From Pelosinus fermentans JBW45 (GTDB taxonomy: Bacteria; Bacillota; Negativicutes; DSM-13327), in assembly GCF_000271665.2 (NCBI RefSeq), contig NZ_CP010978.1:1706501-1770500 (forward strand): a stretch of 64,000 nt of DNA. Direction: 5' to 3'. Both the position numbers and the translations under genes were made by a program. Positions 62,752-64,000 of the stretch are shown here, piece after piece. The notes under the pieces are model-generated. The model had not been told where the DNA came from and ran no database searches. It saw nothing but the letters and a program-made list of their open reading frames with translations. Position 1 is the first letter of the stretch. Every line of letters begins with the position of its first letter.

Positions 62752-64000
62752 ATGGATAAGATAAAAACAGAAGAGGATATTTTACTTGTTGCCAAACCCG
62801 ATCGCAGGCTGATTTCTAAAGTACCTGATAAAGAAAAATTGCGTTCGAATATAGACAGGCGCCGCGTAAAGGGAAATGAGGACCCCAACGATATTTCAAC
62901 TCTTGTAGAAAATGAAAAAATGGGCAGACGCTACTTAGTGAATTATGATGTTTCAATCCGATATGTTTCTAATGGGAAAGAAGTAACATGTCTCGCGAAA
63001 GGCGTTGATATATCGACCACTGGTATGTTACTGGAAGTTTCTCCGGAAGTGGCTCGGGGATTGAGCCTGGCATCAAAAATCAAACTGAAGTTTGTCATAA
63101 CGCCCGGCTCTATGCCGGAAGGTTATGAGATGAAAGTTGATATTGCCGCCCATTATATCCGTTTTGACAAAAACGCAGAAGGGAAAACCTTGTGTGGAGT
63201 GGAATTTATCGAATCACTTGCTCAGTATGCAACAAAGAAGAAAAATTGGTATATGCTTTCCGCCGCCTCATTTTTTCTATTCTTTATTACTGCCTGCATT
63301 CTTCTGATGAGGGCAGAAAGTGTGCTTTATTTTAAATTTAATAAAATCTTGTATATGTACAGTATTATTGCAGCAACATTCTTGCTTACTCGATATCTGT
63401 TTGGTTCTTTTTATCGACCAGTTCCTATTGACAAAGATTTTACGCCTGGGGTGACAATTATTGTTCCTTGTTTCAATGAGGAACAATGGATACAAAGAAC
63501 AATTTTAGGCTGTATTAATCAAGATTATCCTATCCATAAACTAGAAGTAATTGTTGTAGATGATTGCTCTAATGATAAATCCGTTGAAAAAATTAAAGAG
63601 ATCGTAGAAGAACTGAAGATTAAAGAACAACGCTATGATATTGAAAACAGGCTTCATTATATTGTTCAGGAAACAAATGCAGGTAAAAGGGAGGCATTGG
63701 CAAAAGGAGCACTAATGGCACAGCATGAATTAATTGTGTTTGTTGATTCTGACAGCTTCTTAGATCCTTTTGCCATTCGAAATATTGTCCAGCCCTTTAA
63801 AGATACAAAAATGGGCGGCGTTTCCGGCAGAACCGACGTTGCCAATACCTATACCAATGCACTTACGAAAATGCAGGCTGTACGCTATTACATTGCCTTT
63901 CGTATCATGAAGGCAGCAGAAAGCTATTTTGATGCAGTCACTTGTTTATCTGGTCCTCTGTCTTGTTACAGAAAAGATTTGCTTGTTAAATATATGGATG
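62752..64000 (+). CDS. PilZ-fused, hyaluronan-synthase-like glycosyltransferase (3'-truncated by the window)
   Basis: Reads to the window end. The N-terminal 60 residues are Lys/Arg-rich; a PilZ-like domain (about 60-165) has DISTTGM, matching D/NxSxxG, while the RxxxR motif is weak (RRYLV). Two membrane helices (about 168-190 and 203-220) precede a GT2 domain with IIVPCFNEEQWIQ, VIVVDDCSND and VFVDSDSF (DxD), then QAVRYYIAFRIMKAAESYFD and CLSGPLSCYRKDLL, which closely resemble hyaluronan/chitin synthases (NodC/HasA). It is thus a processive membrane polymerase likely tuned by cyclic-di-GMP. AAGGAAG precedes the ATG at 62752; 62749 or 62734 are possible. The QxxRW end lies beyond the window. 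Confidence 0.85.
   Translation, partial: MDKIKTEEDILLVAKPDRRLISKVPDKEKLRSNIDRRRVKGNEDPNDISTLVENEKMGRRYLVNYDVSIRYVSNGKEVTCLAKGVDISTTGMLLEVSPEVARGLSLASKIKLKFVITPGSMPEGYEMKVDIAAHYIRFDKNAEGKTLCGVEFIESLAQYATKKKNWYMLSAASFFLFFITACILLMRAESVLYFKFNKILYMYSIIAATFLLTRYLFGSFYRPVPIDKDFTPGVTIIVPCFNEEQWIQRTILGCINQDYPIHKLEVIVVDDCSNDKSVEKIKEIVEELKIKEQRYDIENRLHYIVQETNAGKREALAKGALMAQHELIVFVDSDSFLDPFAIRNIVQPFKDTKMGGVSGRTDVANTYTNALTKMQAVRYYIAFRIMKAAESYFDAVTCLSGPLSCYRKDLLVKYMD

Overview
The window looks like a chromosome segment from a low-GC, anaerobic, diderm Firmicute of the Negativicutes, most likely a Pelosinus/Sporomusa-type relative. The evidence is AT-rich DNA with Firmicute-style AGGAGG ribosome sites, NiaR and DcuC, a LutB-LutA type lactate enzyme, and a predicted outer-membrane beta-barrel ending in Phe (57514-58614), which implies an outer membrane. 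Species assignment is inference. No rRNA, CRISPR array or intact prophage is visible.

Layout. 1-1.9 kb: 3' part of a chemoreceptor. 2-9.6 kb: a carbon-uptake locus with a DeoR repressor, a ribose-type ABC importer (ATPase, permease, lipoprotein), a 2-hydroxyacid dehydrogenase and glycerate kinase. 9.8-18.8 kb: a sensory locus with a LivJ-like lipoprotein, dCache-HAMP-PAS histidine kinase, REC-DUF3369-HD-GYP response regulator, RsbW-like kinase, STAS antagonist, PAS-PP2C phosphatase and a chemoreceptor. 18.9-31.4 kb: housekeeping and mixed genes (metallophosphoesterase, ROK regulator, XPB helicase with a Helicase_C_3 partner, HD, GNAT, MTH1-like NUDIX, DcuC, spermidine synthase). 31.4-31.7 kb: tRNA-Asn, tRNA-Glu, tRNA-Val. 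31.9-39.8 kb: NiaR, lactate utilisation (fused LutB/LutA, LutC, lactate permease, FadR-type regulator with two operators) and a NiaP-like transporter. 40.3-46 kb: tRNA-Arg(CCG) followed by an accessory patch with two LysE exporters, gene remnants, an IS3-family element and small orphan genes. 46-57 kb: a Tad (Flp) pilus locus behind a cyclic-di-GMP-I riboswitch. 57-64 kb: an exopolysaccharide operon behind a second cyclic-di-GMP-I riboswitch, running off the window.

How it works together. The strongest theme is cyclic-di-GMP control of surface structures. Two GEMM-I aptamers, each followed by an intrinsic terminator, precede the Tad pilus operon and the polysaccharide operon. The polysaccharide operon ends in a PilZ-fused, hyaluronan-synthase-like glycosyltransferase, so the same messenger may act on both transcription and enzyme activity. 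The HD-GYP response regulator at 13369-14934 is a candidate phosphodiesterase for this signal, though a direct link is inferred. The polysaccharide operon (outer-membrane barrel, UDP-sugar dehydrogenase, triple-NodB deacetylase, PilZ-glycosyltransferase) resembles in design the synthase-dependent systems of Proteobacteria but has a different gene set, and is the best candidate here for an undescribed system.

Limits. Gene functions rest on recognisable motifs and family resemblance read by eye. Terminator, promoter and operator calls were made by pattern. No database or folding computation was run.
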